Origin: an uncultured Bacteroidales bacterium
GTDB lineage: Bacteria > Bacteroidota > Bacteroidia > Bacteroidales > Muribaculaceae
Assembly (NCBI GenBank): GCA_902792435.1
Contig: CADAZN010000004.1
Span: forward strand, 22,052 to 86,051
Direction of reading: 5' to 3'
Length of the DNA: 64,000 nucleotides
Every line of letters starts with the position of its first letter. The stretch's first letter is position 1. Below, piece by piece: positions 49,556-58,906 of this stretch. The notes below the pieces were generated by a model, which did no database searches, was not told the origin of the DNA, and was given only the letters and a program-made list of their open reading frames with translations. The translations under genes were made by a program, and so were the position numbers.

Positions 49556-52177
49556 ATGAAAACAACACGATATATAGTAGTAGCTTTAGCATTGATGATG
49601 ACCCTCTTGACGGCCTCGGCTGCTTCATTTAGAGTGCAGGCACCTAGTCAAGTGCCTGCGGGAAGCGCTTTCACCGTTGAGTTCATTCTAGAAGGTTCCG
49701 ACGGTTCCAACTTGTCGCTACCTAAGTTAGAAGGTGCTGAACTTTTATACGGGCCCGCCCAATCAAAGAGCATGAGCACCACCATCATCAACGGACGCAT
49801 GTCAAACAGCTTCTCATTAGTCTATACCCTATACTATCAAGCGGTCACTCCAGGAAGGCATACTCTAGGATCAGCTTCAATTACAGCCGATGGCAAGCGA
49901 CTCACAACCAGGCCGACAACTATTGAGATTCTGCCTGTAGGGAGTGCTCCTTCACAACAACCTGCTATACCACAACAACAGTCTCCCACTCCGGCTCAAT
50001 CATCACCAAGCAACAAGATGCCAACCAATGGGGGCAACGACCCTAGTGTAAGAGATAAAGACATCTTTGTGAGAATGACTCTGTCGAAAGATGTAGTTTA
50101 TGAGCAAGAGGCAGTGCTGTGCACTATAAAAATTTACTCGCGCATCAATGCCAACCTCTCTTGGAGCTGCAAGCAGCAACCTTCTTTCAACGATTTTCTT
50201 ATTGAAGAGCTTCCTGTGAACAGAAATTCACAACACACTGAGGTCCTAAACGGGCAGACCTATAATACTGTAGAGGCCAAGAAATACATTCTATTCCCTC
50301 AAGAATCAGGAAAACTCACAATCTCACCAGGAAAGTATGAGGCTAGTATCACCTACGACCCATTTGATGATTTCTTTGGCTTTGGTTCATCCAATCCAAC
50401 CACATCTTCAGTCATCAACATTCCGGCTTCGCCTGTCACATTAGATGTAAGACCTCTGCCTAGTCCTAAGCCCGCCAACTTCAGCGGTGCTGTCGGCGAT
50501 TTTTCGGTAATCACACGCATCAAACCCAACAACAATTTCAAGACCTATACTCCCGCCACCTACAGCATAATCGTTAGCGGAACAGGAAACTTGAAAGGCA
50601 TTCAAAATCCTATCATCAACATGCCCAAGGAGTTTGACACCTACGACCCCCAGAGCACTGTCAAGATGGTTCCTAATGATGAGAATGCTAGAGGCTCGGT
50701 AACTTTTGACTATCTCTTTATTCCACAGTATGAGGGAAGTTTCAAGATTCCCGACAGCTATTTCGTGTTTTTCAACACCGAGACACAACAATATGACAGC
50801 ATCAAGGTAGACGGATATAATCTTAATGTGGGCAAAGGCGAAGGCAAGCCTTCAGAACACTACAAGCTTCGTAGCATGGACATTCGCGACATCGACAAGG
50901 GCGACAACGCATTGTCAAAAGGACAAAGCTTCTTCATCACAAGTCCAATTTACTGGATTGCTGCTTTACTGACTCTGCTGGCTGCATTGGGAGGAATAAT
51001 CGCCTACAAGAAGATGGAGAAAACACGAGCCAACACCAACCTCATGCGCAAGCGTCGTGCTAGCAAATTGGCTCAACAAAGACTAAAAGCTGCGCAAGCT
51101 AGGATGCTCAGTAACGACCGCAACGGATTCTATACCGAGACCCTTACTGCACTGTGGGGATACCTGAGCGACAAACTTAGCATACCCGTATCGGAGCTCA
51201 GTAAGGACAATATCGCTACCGAGATGACCAACTTTGGTTTCACGCAGCAACACATCGACGACACAATGCGAATGCTCGAGACTTGCGAATTTGCACAATA
51301 TGCTCCTGAACTCGAAGGAGGCAACATGGAGCAAGTCTATAACGAGAGCGCTGCGCTCATCGACAACCTCGAGAAAGTAAAACGCAATAAAGCACAATCG
51401 CTCAACAACACCATGCGAGCAATCACTATAATCACTACCCTACTATTCTCTTTCACCGCTATGGCAGCAGGTGACAGCCTGGTTTCACAAGGCAATAAGG
51501 CTTATGAGAGCAAACAATTTGACAAAGCCGTGGAACTCTATGAGCGTGCTTCTAAAGATGGAGTATCATCTCAACTGTACTATAATCTGGGCAACGCTTA
51601 CTACCGACTAAACAAAAGAGAGCATGCCATTCTCAACTATGAGAGGGCATTGAAAATTGACCCTGCCAATGGCGATGCACGCTATAACTTGGAATTCGTG
51701 AGAGAGAAATCGCAGCTTGTTGACGACAATGGCGCCAACTACTTCTCTTCCCTTCTTGGGAACTGGGTGAGCCATGCTTCAAGCAACACCTGGGCGGTGA
51801 TTGCATTTATCGCGTTTTTGCTCACTTTGGCTGGTGTTGCATGCTACCGCATTGTAGATAGTATTGCCTTGCAGAAGTTAGGATTCTTTGGAGCTATTGC
51901 CATGGCTCTGATAACTATCATAGCAGTAATTTGTTCTTTCTATATGCACAACCGAAGCACTAGCAAGAGCCAAGCTATCATCATGGTCAACAATGCTCAA
52001 ATCAAGAAATCGCCACACGATGGCGACAAAGATGCGGCATTCAAACTAAGCAACGGAGCTAAGATAGAAATAATCGATTCCATCTCTAATAAAGGCGAAA
52101 AGAACAAGTGGTATAAAATCATGACTGCCGACGAAAAAAGTGGATGGACACAACGCGACAAATTTGAAATTATTTAA
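49556..52177 (+). CDS. BatD-BatE fusion protein
   Basis: An 873-residue protein from the ATG at 49556; an upstream in-frame start at 49511 lies within batC and is disfavoured. The N-terminal part (1 to about 600) is BatD: signal peptide, beta-sandwich domains (FRVQAPSQVPAGSAFTVEF), Pro/Gln linker, DIFVRMTLSKDVVYEQEAV, membrane helix near 464-485 and a helical cytoplasmic part. At residue 620, in the same frame, a new Met begins a signal-peptide-like stretch (MRAITIITTLLFSFTAMAA). It is followed by BatE features: TPRs (DSLVSQGNKAYESKQFDKAV), two membrane helices and an SH3-like end (WYKIMTADEKSGWTQ). BatD and BatE are usually separate genes. BatE could also be translated from the internal ATG at 51413. 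Confidence 0.88.
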   Translation: MKTTRYIVVALALMMTLLTASAASFRVQAPSQVPAGSAFTVEFILEGSDGSNLSLPKLEGAELLYGPAQSKSMSTTIINGRMSNSFSLVYTLYYQAVTPGRHTLGSASITADGKRLTTRPTTIEILPVGSAPSQQPAIPQQQSPTPAQSSPSNKMPTNGGNDPSVRDKDIFVRMTLSKDVVYEQEAVLCTIKIYSRINANLSWSCKQQPSFNDFLIEELPVNRNSQHTEVLNGQTYNTVEAKKYILFPQESGKLTISPGKYEASITYDPFDDFFGFGSSNPTTSSVINIPASPVTLDVRPLPSPKPANFSGAVGDFSVITRIKPNNNFKTYTPATYSIIVSGTGNLKGIQNPIINMPKEFDTYDPQSTVKMVPNDENARGSVTFDYLFIPQYEGSFKIPDSYFVFFNTETQQYDSIKVDGYNLNVGKGEGKPSEHYKLRSMDIRDIDKGDNALSKGQSFFITSPIYWIAALLTLLAALGGIIAYKKMEKTRANTNLMRKRRASKLAQQRLKAAQARMLSNDRNGFYTETLTALWGYLSDKLSIPVSELSKDNIATEMTNFGFTQQHIDDTMRMLETCEFAQYAPELEGGNMEQVYNESAALIDNLEKVKRNKAQSLNNTMRAITIITTLLFSFTAMAAGDSLVSQGNKAYESKQFDKAVELYERASKDGVSSQLYYNLGNAYYRLNKREHAILNYERALKIDPANGDARYNLEFVREKSQLVDDNGANYFSSLLGNWVSHASSNTWAVIAFIAFLLTLAGVACYRIVDSIALQKLGFFGAIAMALITIIAVICSFYMHNRSTSKSQAIIMVNNAQIKKSPHDGDKDAAFKLSNGAKIEIIDSISNKGEKNKWYKIMTADEKSGWTQRDKFEII

Positions 52178-52204
52178 TCCTTAATAACTGATAACTCTTA
52201 AGCT

Positions 52205-52873
52205 ATGGATGCACTACAACAATTCGACGCCGGCATTTTCTCAACGCTCAACGGGTTTCATGCCTACTACTTTGATAGTTTCATGTATCTTGTGACTAAA
52301 ATAGCCACATGGATTCCCATGATCCTCATGTTGCTATATTTGCTCTTCATCAAGAAAGGATGGCGCAAAGCAATTGCTATAGTACTTGCAATAGGACTGG
52401 TAATCCTGATTGCCGATCAAGTGTCGGCATCAATTATCAAGCCACTTGTTGCTAGAGCGAGACCATCACACAATCCCGATCTTGCATCCACCATACACAT
52501 TGTCAATGGCTATAGAGGCGGTCCGTTTGGATTTGTTTCGAGCCACGCCGCCAACTGCTTCGGCATCGCTCTACTACTAGCCATGATTTTCAAGAACAGG
52601 CTCTTCACCTGGACTATGGTAGTGTGGGCAGCACTCATGTGCTACAGCCGCATCTACCTTGGAGTGCACTATCCTGGTGACATAGTGTGCGGTGCCATTC
52701 TTGGATTTGTTTCGGCTTGGATTGTTTACCGCATTTTCCTGTGGGTTGGCAAGAAACATCCCGAATGGGCGCAAGTCTCATTCTCACACGAAGAAAGCCG
52801 ACAGATGATTTATGCTGCAGTCATCAACATAACACTGCTAGCTGTGTGGGCAGTATTTTATGAGGTCAACTAA
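52205..52873 (+). CDS. PAP2 family phosphatase
   Basis: A 222-residue polytopic protein with the three PAP2 motifs: KPLVARARPSHNP (Kx6RP), FVSSHAANCFG (SxH variant of PSGH) and SRIYLGVHYPGD (SRx5Hx3D). It removes phosphate from lipid phosphates such as undecaprenyl pyrophosphate or phosphatidate, on the periplasmic side. It starts 27 bp after the Bat operon on the same strand, separated by a TTAATAACTGATAACTC stretch and no terminator, so read-through is possible. Confidence 0.92.
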   Translation: MDALQQFDAGIFSTLNGFHAYYFDSFMYLVTKIATWIPMILMLLYLLFIKKGWRKAIAIVLAIGLVILIADQVSASIIKPLVARARPSHNPDLASTIHIVNGYRGGPFGFVSSHAANCFGIALLLAMIFKNRLFTWTMVVWAALMCYSRIYLGVHYPGDIVCGAILGFVSAWIVYRIFLWVGKKHPEWAQVSFSHEESRQMIYAAVINITLLAVWAVFYEVN

Positions 52874-52913
52874 AAAAAACTCACAAATATTTTTATAGTA
52901 CTAAAAAAAGCAC

Positions 52914-52921
52914 TATCTTTA
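52914..52921 (+). promoter_or_regulatory. -7 box of the HTH protein gene
   Basis: TATCTTTA (one mismatch), about 50 bp upstream of the ATG. Confidence 0.5.
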
Positions 52922-52971
52922 TAGCACAATTCTAAAAATCTTTTTTTCTAAATCATAAAATCAATATTATC

Positions 52972-53238
52972 ATGCCAAAGACGATTACTTTCAATGAGCT
53001 TAGACGCATCAAGGCTAGCTTGCCCGAAGGCTCTACCCACGAGATTGCCGAGAAGTTGAATCTCAGTGTTCAAACAGTTAGAAACTACTTTGGCGGTTCA
53101 AACTATGACTTCGGTATTCACATGGGAGTTCACATCGAGCCAGGACCCGATGGTGGTATTGTTGTGCTCGACGATCCTACAATACTCGACATGGCATTAG
53201 ACATCCTTGAGCGTGATAAGCTAAAAGAGCAAGTCTAA
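52972..53238 (+). CDS. Small HTH DNA-binding-like protein
   Basis: An 88-residue protein. The first half has a helix-turn-helix-like pattern (GSTHEIAEKLNLSVQTVRNYFGG, about 19-41), resembling DNA-binding transcriptional or phage-type regulators. The second half is short strands and a helix (HIEPGPDGGIVVLDDPTILDMALDIL). I do not recognise a named family; similar small proteins are common in Bacteroidales. Single gene with its own promoter and terminator. Confidence 0.75.
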   Translation: MPKTITFNELRRIKASLPEGSTHEIAEKLNLSVQTVRNYFGGSNYDFGIHMGVHIEPGPDGGIVVLDDPTILDMALDILERDKLKEQV

Positions 53239-53259
53239 ACTCTGGAACAAGAGTAAAAC

Positions 53260-53303
53260 ACATGGAATCCCCACCACAAGTGAAGATTCCATGTTTTTTT
53301 TTA
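53260..53303. terminator. Terminator between HTH gene and tex
   Basis: ACATGGAATC (53260-53269) pairs with GATTCCATGT (53285-53294), followed by eight further T. It lies between convergent genes and could serve both. Confidence 0.85.
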
Positions 53304-53318
53304 ATATAATACCAATCT

Positions 53319-55457
53319 TTAAGGCTGTTTTACGCCTTTCATGGAGAGGGCGATGCGCTTGCGCTCAAGGTCGACACTCTCAACTCGAACTCTCACATGC
53401 TGGTTGAGTTTCACGGCCTTAGCTGGGTTCTCTACACGCTTATCGCTGAGCTGCGACACATGCACTAACCCTTCTTTGTGAACGCCCACATCAACAAATG
53501 CTCCGAATTGAGTGATATTGGTCACGATACCTGGCAATTCCATACCTGGCCTGAGGTCGGTAATTTCGTGAACGCTCTCATCAAACTCCATTGCCTTGAC
53601 CTCGCTGCGCGGGTCACGGCCTGGTTTCTCGAGTTCTTTCATGATGTCGATTAACGTCAACTCACCTACCTCACGCGAAATGTAACGCTTGATGTCGATG
53701 AGATTGCGTTTGTCAGGATCCTTAATGAGTTCAGCCACCGTGCAGTTGCAGTCACGAGCCATGCGTTTCACCAGTTCATATCTTTCGGGATGCACTGCGC
53801 TGTTGTCAAGCGGGTTGTCACTCTCGGGAACACGCAAGAATCCAGCGGCCTGAGTGAATGTCTTTGGACCGAGCTTGGGCACCTTGAGCAATTCGGCTCT
53901 TGAGTGGAAATCGCCATTCTCGGCACGATAATCCACAATGTTCTGCGCAAGAGCAGGCCCAAGTCCCGACACATAGGTGAGCAACTCCTTGCTGGCGGTA
54001 TTGAGGTTCACACCCACACTATTCACGCAGCTCTCCACGGTGTAGTTCAGCGCCTCTTTAAGCTTCGTTTGATCCACATCGTGCTGATACTGCCCTACTC
54101 CAATCGACTTGGGATCGATTTTCACAAGTTCGGCAAGCGGGTCTAGCAGGCGACGACCTATAGATACCGCACCGCGCACTGTCACATCTTTGTCGGGAAA
54201 CTCATCGCGCGCTATCTTGCTCGCACTGTAAATCGACGCGCCATTCTCACTCACAACAAACACGTTAATATCACGATGATAGCGAATGCGCTTGAGGAAC
54301 TTCTCGGTCTCGCGGCTAGCTGTACCGTTACCCAGAGCAATAGCATCTATCTTATAAGTTTCCACCAAGTTATGAATTTTCTTGGTAGCGCCCTCTATAT
54401 CGTAGTTGGGAGCTGTGGGATATATCACGTCGTTGTGCAGCAGATTGCCGTTCTCGTCAAGGCATACCACCTTGCAACCGGTGCGGAAACCTGGGTCAAC
54501 GGCAAGAATGCGCTTGTGACCTAATGGTGGCGCAAAGAGCAACTGACGTACGTTCTGAGCAAACATATCTATTGCCTCGGCATCGGCGCGCTCCTTGGAT
54601 ATAGCGGCAAACTCATTCTCTATTGATGGCTTTATAAGTCGGTCGAAACTGTCCTCGGCGGCCTCCTCTACAAGCTGGGCAGTTTCGCCCTTGCCGCGCA
54701 CCACAATGCGACACACATTATCAACGGCACGATTGTTGTTGATGTCGATGCTCACCTTGAGGAAACCCTCTTTCTCACCACGGCGAATGGCGAGAAGTTG
54801 GTGCGACGAGATTCGCTTCAATGGTTTGGAGAAATCGTAATAGAACTCATAGTTGCGTCCCTCAATCTCCTTGCCTTTCACCACACTGCAGTTAAGGATA
54901 GCATCGTAGCGGAACGAACGACGCACACTGTTGCGCACCGTCTGATTCTCACTCACCCACTCGGCAATAATGTCGAGAGCTCCATCGATGGCCTCGTCGC
55001 TACTTGGCACCTTGTCGCCATCGACAAAACGTGAAGCCATTTGATTAACATCGCCACCTTTCTGTGCCATTATCATCTTTGCAAGCGGCTCAAGACCTTT
55101 CTCTCTAGCCATTAGGGCACGAGTGCGACGTTTGGGCTTATATGGCAAGTATATGTCTTCCAACTCAGTAGCGTCCCAGCAATTGAGGATTCGGTTAGAA
55201 AGCTCGTCGGTAAGTTGTTCCTGAGCCTCGATTGTTTTTAGTATTGTCGACTTGCGCTTCTGCAGCTCATCATAGTAAGCCATGCGAGCGTCAATTGACT
55301 GAATCTGAGTCTCGTCAAGGTTGCCAGTCTGCTCCTTGCGATAACGACTAATAAAAGGAATTGAATTGTCGTCACGAAGCAAACTCACGGTCCCACTCAC
55401 CTGATTAATTGGGATGTTGAGCTCTTGAGAAATGAGTGTTGAAATTTTGTCAGCCAT
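53319..55457 (-). CDS. tex: Tex family RNA-binding transcription accessory protein
   Basis: A 712-residue protein with the full Tex architecture: N-terminal helical domain (IPFISRYRKEQTGNLDETQI), YqgF/RNase H-like domain (ILAVDPGFRTGCKVV), helix-hairpin-helix motifs (YVSGLGPALAQNIVDYR) and a C-terminal S1 RNA-binding domain (MELPGIVTNITQFGAFVDVG). Tex binds nucleic acids and acts in transcription and RNA metabolism. It is the last gene of a three-gene minus-strand unit (acyltransferase, metallophosphoesterase, tex) with a 33-bp gap. Confidence 0.97.
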   Translation of the reverse strand: MADKISTLISQELNIPINQVSGTVSLLRDDNSIPFISRYRKEQTGNLDETQIQSIDARMAYYDELQKRKSTILKTIEAQEQLTDELSNRILNCWDATELEDIYLPYKPKRRTRALMAREKGLEPLAKMIMAQKGGDVNQMASRFVDGDKVPSSDEAIDGALDIIAEWVSENQTVRNSVRRSFRYDAILNCSVVKGKEIEGRNYEFYYDFSKPLKRISSHQLLAIRRGEKEGFLKVSIDINNNRAVDNVCRIVVRGKGETAQLVEEAAEDSFDRLIKPSIENEFAAISKERADAEAIDMFAQNVRQLLFAPPLGHKRILAVDPGFRTGCKVVCLDENGNLLHNDVIYPTAPNYDIEGATKKIHNLVETYKIDAIALGNGTASRETEKFLKRIRYHRDINVFVVSENGASIYSASKIARDEFPDKDVTVRGAVSIGRRLLDPLAELVKIDPKSIGVGQYQHDVDQTKLKEALNYTVESCVNSVGVNLNTASKELLTYVSGLGPALAQNIVDYRAENGDFHSRAELLKVPKLGPKTFTQAAGFLRVPESDNPLDNSAVHPERYELVKRMARDCNCTVAELIKDPDKRNLIDIKRYISREVGELTLIDIMKELEKPGRDPRSEVKAMEFDESVHEITDLRPGMELPGIVTNITQFGAFVDVGVHKEGLVHVSQLSDKRVENPAKAVKLNQHVRVRVESVDLERKRIALSMKGVKQP

Positions 55458-55490
55458 CGATGTTATATTTAGTTCATAGTTTTTATTTCT

Positions 55491-56753
55491 TTAGTCAGCG
55501 ATTTTATTACCGTTGCCATCCACGATGCATGGACCACGTCGCTTTAGGGTGATGAGTGTTATTTCAGGATAAGCACTAGCCAGTCTCACCGGCATCCCCA
55601 CCATACCGAGCCCTATGTTTACATAGAGTTTGTGATCGCCTTCAGTATATAGACCGCCCCAATATTCATACTTGAAACATGCTGGAGAGTATTTTCGCCC
55701 AAATAATGTGAACATGCACTGCATTGCATGGGTGTGCCCCGATAGCATTAGGTCGGCCTTGTCGGCAGGGCGCACCATTGTGACGCGACACTGGTAGAAT
55801 CTGTCGAGCTTCCATTGCTCGGGACTGTGCTGCAGCAAAATCATGAAGCGCTTAGACTTGTCATATTCAGCATAAGCAGTGTCGAGATAGGCATACCGTG
55901 GGAAAGGCCACCCCTGAAAGCTTTTGGTACCCACTACAGCAATCTCGCTAGAGTCGCGACGCAAGATAATGTGGTCGTTAACAAGCACTTTCCATCCCAT
56001 CTGCTCTTGCAGTTTGATAAGGGCTTGCACGTCGGCCTGCTGTGCCTTTGCCGAGGGCCACGCCTTGTAATGACCATCGTCATGGTTACCAAGCACCGAT
56101 ATCACACCGTCGGGAGCATGGAGCCTTGACAATGTCTTAATAAAAGGCTTTGCTTCTCCCGAATGACGACTCACAAGGTCGCCAGTGAAACAAATCAAGT
56201 CAGGCTTCAGTGAGTTAATGCTGTCAACACAAAAATCTATAAAACGTGTATTACCATTGTAAGTGACTAAATGGGTATCGCTGAACTGAGCAATTTGGTA
56301 TCCGTCAAACTCTGGTGGAAGATTCTCAAACTCAAGTTCCAGCCTATTCACATTGATGCGATAGGTAGTAAAGAACTCTCCTGACCACATGAAAAGGAAC
56401 ACCGCAATGCCTAGCACTGTGGCCACTATCCCGCCCACGCGACGAGTGCGAGGGCCGCTCTTTTTCAGGTGGGTGGGAATCCATGCCAAGCCAGCAATAT
56501 AGCGAGGCACATAGAATGAGTAATATAAATAGATTGCCCACATAACACCCAAGAAAGTTGCGTCGTCACATTCCTTCCTTGGTATGGCTATCACTGCTAC
56601 TATCAAACCTAGCAGCACAAGCGACAAGACAGCATGGGCCCCACTCTTGAGACGGGGCCAACGCTCACTGCGCTTGAACTTGCGAAAAAGCCACAAGTCA
56701 AGAACAAAGTTGACTACAAGCAACGTAATCAGGGGTATCCATTGTATTGTCAT
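55491..56753 (-). CDS. Membrane metallophosphoesterase
   Basis: A 420-residue calcineurin-like phosphoesterase with four to five N-terminal membrane segments (to about residue 135). The metal-binding motifs follow: QFSDTHL, CFTGDLVSRHSGE, VLGNHDDGH and the C-terminal LSGHTHAMQ. It resembles YaeI/UDP-2,3-diacylglucosamine-type membrane phosphoesterases. The substrate is unknown. Its neighbour is an acyltransferase gene 20 bp upstream, so a lipid-related role is plausible. Confidence 0.9.
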   Translation of the reverse strand: MTIQWIPLITLLVVNFVLDLWLFRKFKRSERWPRLKSGAHAVLSLVLLGLIVAVIAIPRKECDDATFLGVMWAIYLYYSFYVPRYIAGLAWIPTHLKKSGPRTRRVGGIVATVLGIAVFLFMWSGEFFTTYRINVNRLELEFENLPPEFDGYQIAQFSDTHLVTYNGNTRFIDFCVDSINSLKPDLICFTGDLVSRHSGEAKPFIKTLSRLHAPDGVISVLGNHDDGHYKAWPSAKAQQADVQALIKLQEQMGWKVLVNDHIILRRDSSEIAVVGTKSFQGWPFPRYAYLDTAYAEYDKSKRFMILLQHSPEQWKLDRFYQCRVTMVRPADKADLMLSGHTHAMQCMFTLFGRKYSPACFKYEYWGGLYTEGDHKLYVNIGLGMVGMPVRLASAYPEITLITLKRRGPCIVDGNGNKIAD

Positions 56754-56773
56754 AGGTGTGCTTTCACATTAGT

Positions 56774-57952
56774 TTATCCTATTGCCTCAAGATGGTTGGT
56801 CAGCGGATTGCTATACATCTGCAACATATATTTTAGCATATAGTTGCGGTCACTTGCATTGACAGGGATATCATCGATGCGGTCGACCTGGCCATTGAGG
56901 TAGTCACGGAACTCTTTCTCGTCCTGAGCAGTGTAATGCTCGGCAAAGTCTTTGTTGTCAAAGAGTAAATCGTGAGCGATGTAGTTGGTTTTGAAAATCT
57001 TATAATTGGCGTGGATTGAGTGGTCGATGATGTTGCAAATGCGCTGAACCATGAGCAGGCGGTCAAGGTCGGCAGGAATTTTATCCAATCGTTCGTTGAT
57101 GCATGGAGTGAATGCATAATGGATGTGTCCCTTATTCTCCATGATACCAATCTTCATGCTCTCGAGATCATCCTCTTGAGTCTTCTTATAGTTAGGATTC
57201 TTGCTCTTGAGCAGATACTCACGTGCCTTGAGGCGGTCGTTGGGGTCATATTCATAGCTAATCGCGATAGGAGCGATATTGAGTTCCTTAAGGCTCTCAA
57301 TGAATGGAACATCACGATTGCCATAGGTGAGCATCTTCAAGAGGCTCTCCTGAGTGCGGTCATTGCCGTCCTTGCAGCGACCTTCACGCTGAGCTATCCA
57401 CACCGAAGCGTTCCTTTGAGTAAGAACATAGTGAATATATCTCGAGAGCTGTATGGCGGCGGCCATGGTTTGCAATCGACCCAAGTTGCGCTTTACCACA
57501 AAGCACTTATTGAGTCTCACAAGCCTTGTTATCCAGTTATATATCAACAAATTGTTACCAATAGCAATCTCGCAAGTGTCCATTCCGTTCTCCAGCATCA
57601 AGTAGCTAAGTTGAGCTGAGTCGAGAACGATATCGCGGTGATTGGTGATGAACGTGTTGGGCACGTCTTTCACAAGGTTCTCTTGTCCGCTGAATGTGAG
57701 ACCTTGAGAGGTTTTCTTGAGCAATCCCTCAACTACGGGCTTCATGACCTTGGTTTGGAATTCTTGTTTTGAATTTAGGCTCAGCAATAGCAATCTGATT
57801 TTTGTGAAGCTATAGTCGGGAGCAATCATTTTCACAATGTGCCTGAACATTGGTTCATTTACAAGCATCGACATCTCGTTGTGGAAATCCTTGTCCTGAA
57901 TAGGACAAATATCGACAAACTCGCTAGGTATTGTGCTGTTTTTATTTTCCAT
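56774..57952 (-). CDS. Glycerol-3-phosphate acyltransferase-like protein
   Basis: A 392-residue protein from the ATG at 57952. A longer frame from 58012 would include the -7 box at 57984-57977 and is rejected. Acyltransferase motifs: TNHRDIVLD (103-111) and AQREGRCKDGNDRT as the Gly-rich motif III. The first motif has His105 and Asp111 five residues apart (HX5D) instead of the canonical HX4D, though Asp107 is also close. It probably acylates glycerol-phosphate, lysophosphatidate or another membrane lipid. First gene of the three-gene unit. Confidence 0.85.
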   Translation of the reverse strand: MENKNSTIPSEFVDICPIQDKDFHNEMSMLVNEPMFRHIVKMIAPDYSFTKIRLLLLSLNSKQEFQTKVMKPVVEGLLKKTSQGLTFSGQENLVKDVPNTFITNHRDIVLDSAQLSYLMLENGMDTCEIAIGNNLLIYNWITRLVRLNKCFVVKRNLGRLQTMAAAIQLSRYIHYVLTQRNASVWIAQREGRCKDGNDRTQESLLKMLTYGNRDVPFIESLKELNIAPIAISYEYDPNDRLKAREYLLKSKNPNYKKTQEDDLESMKIGIMENKGHIHYAFTPCINERLDKIPADLDRLLMVQRICNIIDHSIHANYKIFKTNYIAHDLLFDNKDFAEHYTAQDEKEFRDYLNGQVDRIDDIPVNASDRNYMLKYMLQMYSNPLTNHLEAIG

Positions 57953-57976
57953 AATCTGTGATATTATAACAATTTT

Positions 57977-58008
57977 CAAAGGTACACCATTTTTTTTATC
58001 TAAACAAA
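57977..58008 (-). promoter_or_regulatory. Promoter of the acyltransferase-metallophosphoesterase-tex unit
   Basis: Minus-strand TACCTTTG (57984-57977) and TTTG (58008-58005), spaced 20 bp. Confidence 0.7.
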
Positions 58009-58015
58009 TCAAATG

Positions 58016-58046
58016 TTTGCTATTTATTTATTTTTATGTACTTTTG
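58016..58046 (+). promoter_or_regulatory. Promoter of recR
   Basis: TTTG at 58016-58019 and TACTTTTG at 58039-58046, spaced 19 bp. The -7 box ends only 4 bp before the recR ATG, so the mRNA may be leaderless. Confidence 0.7.
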
Positions 58047-58050
58047 CACT

Positions 58051-58680
58051 ATGGAACAAGAATTTGCTTCTAGACTTTTGGAGAACGCTGTAAGCGAGTT
58101 TGCACAACTGCCGGGAATAGGCCGAAAGACCGCTCTCAGGCTGGTTTTATACCTACTCAAGCAGCAAGAGGATGTCGCCACTCGATTTGGCGAGAGCATC
58201 ATCAAGCTGCGCAAGGAAATTCGCTACTGCAACGTGTGCCACAACATCAGCGAGACCGAGACTTGCCCCATCTGCTCCAACCCAGCACGCGACCGCTCAA
58301 CAGTGTGCGTGGTCGAGAACGTAAAAGACGTGATGAGCATCGAGAACACAGCTCAGCACCATGGGCTCTATCATGTGCTGGGAGGTCTCATCTCGCCCAT
58401 GGACGGCATCGGGCCTCAAGACATTGAGATAGAAAGCCTGGTGGAGCGTGTGAAAAGCGGCGAGGTGAAAGAGGTGATTCTTGCTCTGAGTGCAACCATG
58501 GAAGGCGACACCACCAATTTCTACATTTATCGACGCCTAGCGCCCTACCCCGACATTAAAATCACCATACTTGCACGAGGTGTGAGTGTGGGTAACGAGA
58601 TTGAATACACCGACGAGCTCACCTTGGGCCGTTCAATACAGAACCGCACCCTCTTCAGCGACTCTTTCGCCCGAGAATAA
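58051..58680 (+). CDS. recR: Recombination protein RecR
   Basis: A 209-residue protein of usual RecR length from the ATG at 58051; the alternative start at 58036 falls in the -7 box. An HhH region ([18 protein letters not shown]) is followed by a C4 zinc finger (CNVCHNIS...[10 protein letters not shown]), a Toprim domain ([31 protein letters not shown]) and a C-terminal Walker-B-like end. With RecO it loads RecA at single-strand gaps. It is divergent from the acyltransferase gene. A 51-codon gene follows after 17 bp. Confidence 0.97.
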   Translation: MEQEFASRLLENAVSEFAQLPGIGRKTALRLVLYLLKQQEDVATRFGESIIKLRKEIRYCNVCHNISETETCPICSNPARDRSTVCVVENVKDVMSIENTAQHHGLYHVLGGLISPMDGIGPQDIEIESLVERVKSGEVKEVILALSATMEGDTTNFYIYRRLAPYPDIKITILARGVSVGNEIEYTDELTLGRSIQNRTLFSDSFARE

Positions 58681-58697
58681 CAAACTGACAACTCACA

Positions 58698-58853
58698 ATG
58701 GCCGACAACTACGTTGAAAACCACTATAACGACTATCTAAAGGCGAAGGCTAAAAAAGAAGCCGCCCGCAAGCACAGGCAGCACCAATATCTTGAGGCCT
58801 ATCGCAAACGCCTCAAGCAACAAAAGGAAGAAGAGGGAAAAACCGAGAAATGA
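58698..58853 (+). CDS. 51-residue charged helical protein downstream of recR
   Basis: ATG at 58698 and TGA at 58851. The product begins MADNYVENHYNDYLKAKAKK and continues as a strongly charged single helix rich in Lys, Arg, Glu and Gln. It starts 17 bp after recR without a terminator, so it is probably co-transcribed. No family is recognised. The codon pattern and position favour a real small gene over chance. Confidence 0.55.
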   Translation: MADNYVENHYNDYLKAKAKKEAARKHRQHQYLEAYRKRLKQQKEEEGKTEK

Positions 58854-58906
58854 TATAAGAATTGTCTGTAATTGTCTGAAAAAACAACATAGCTAATTAT
58901 GCATTA

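Noticed and set aside
49095-49628. 177-codon Leu/Ile-rich minus-strand frame opposite batC
   Set aside because: It is the reverse complement of the Gln/Asn repeat, which automatically reads as Leu/Ile/Val. It is not a membrane protein gene.
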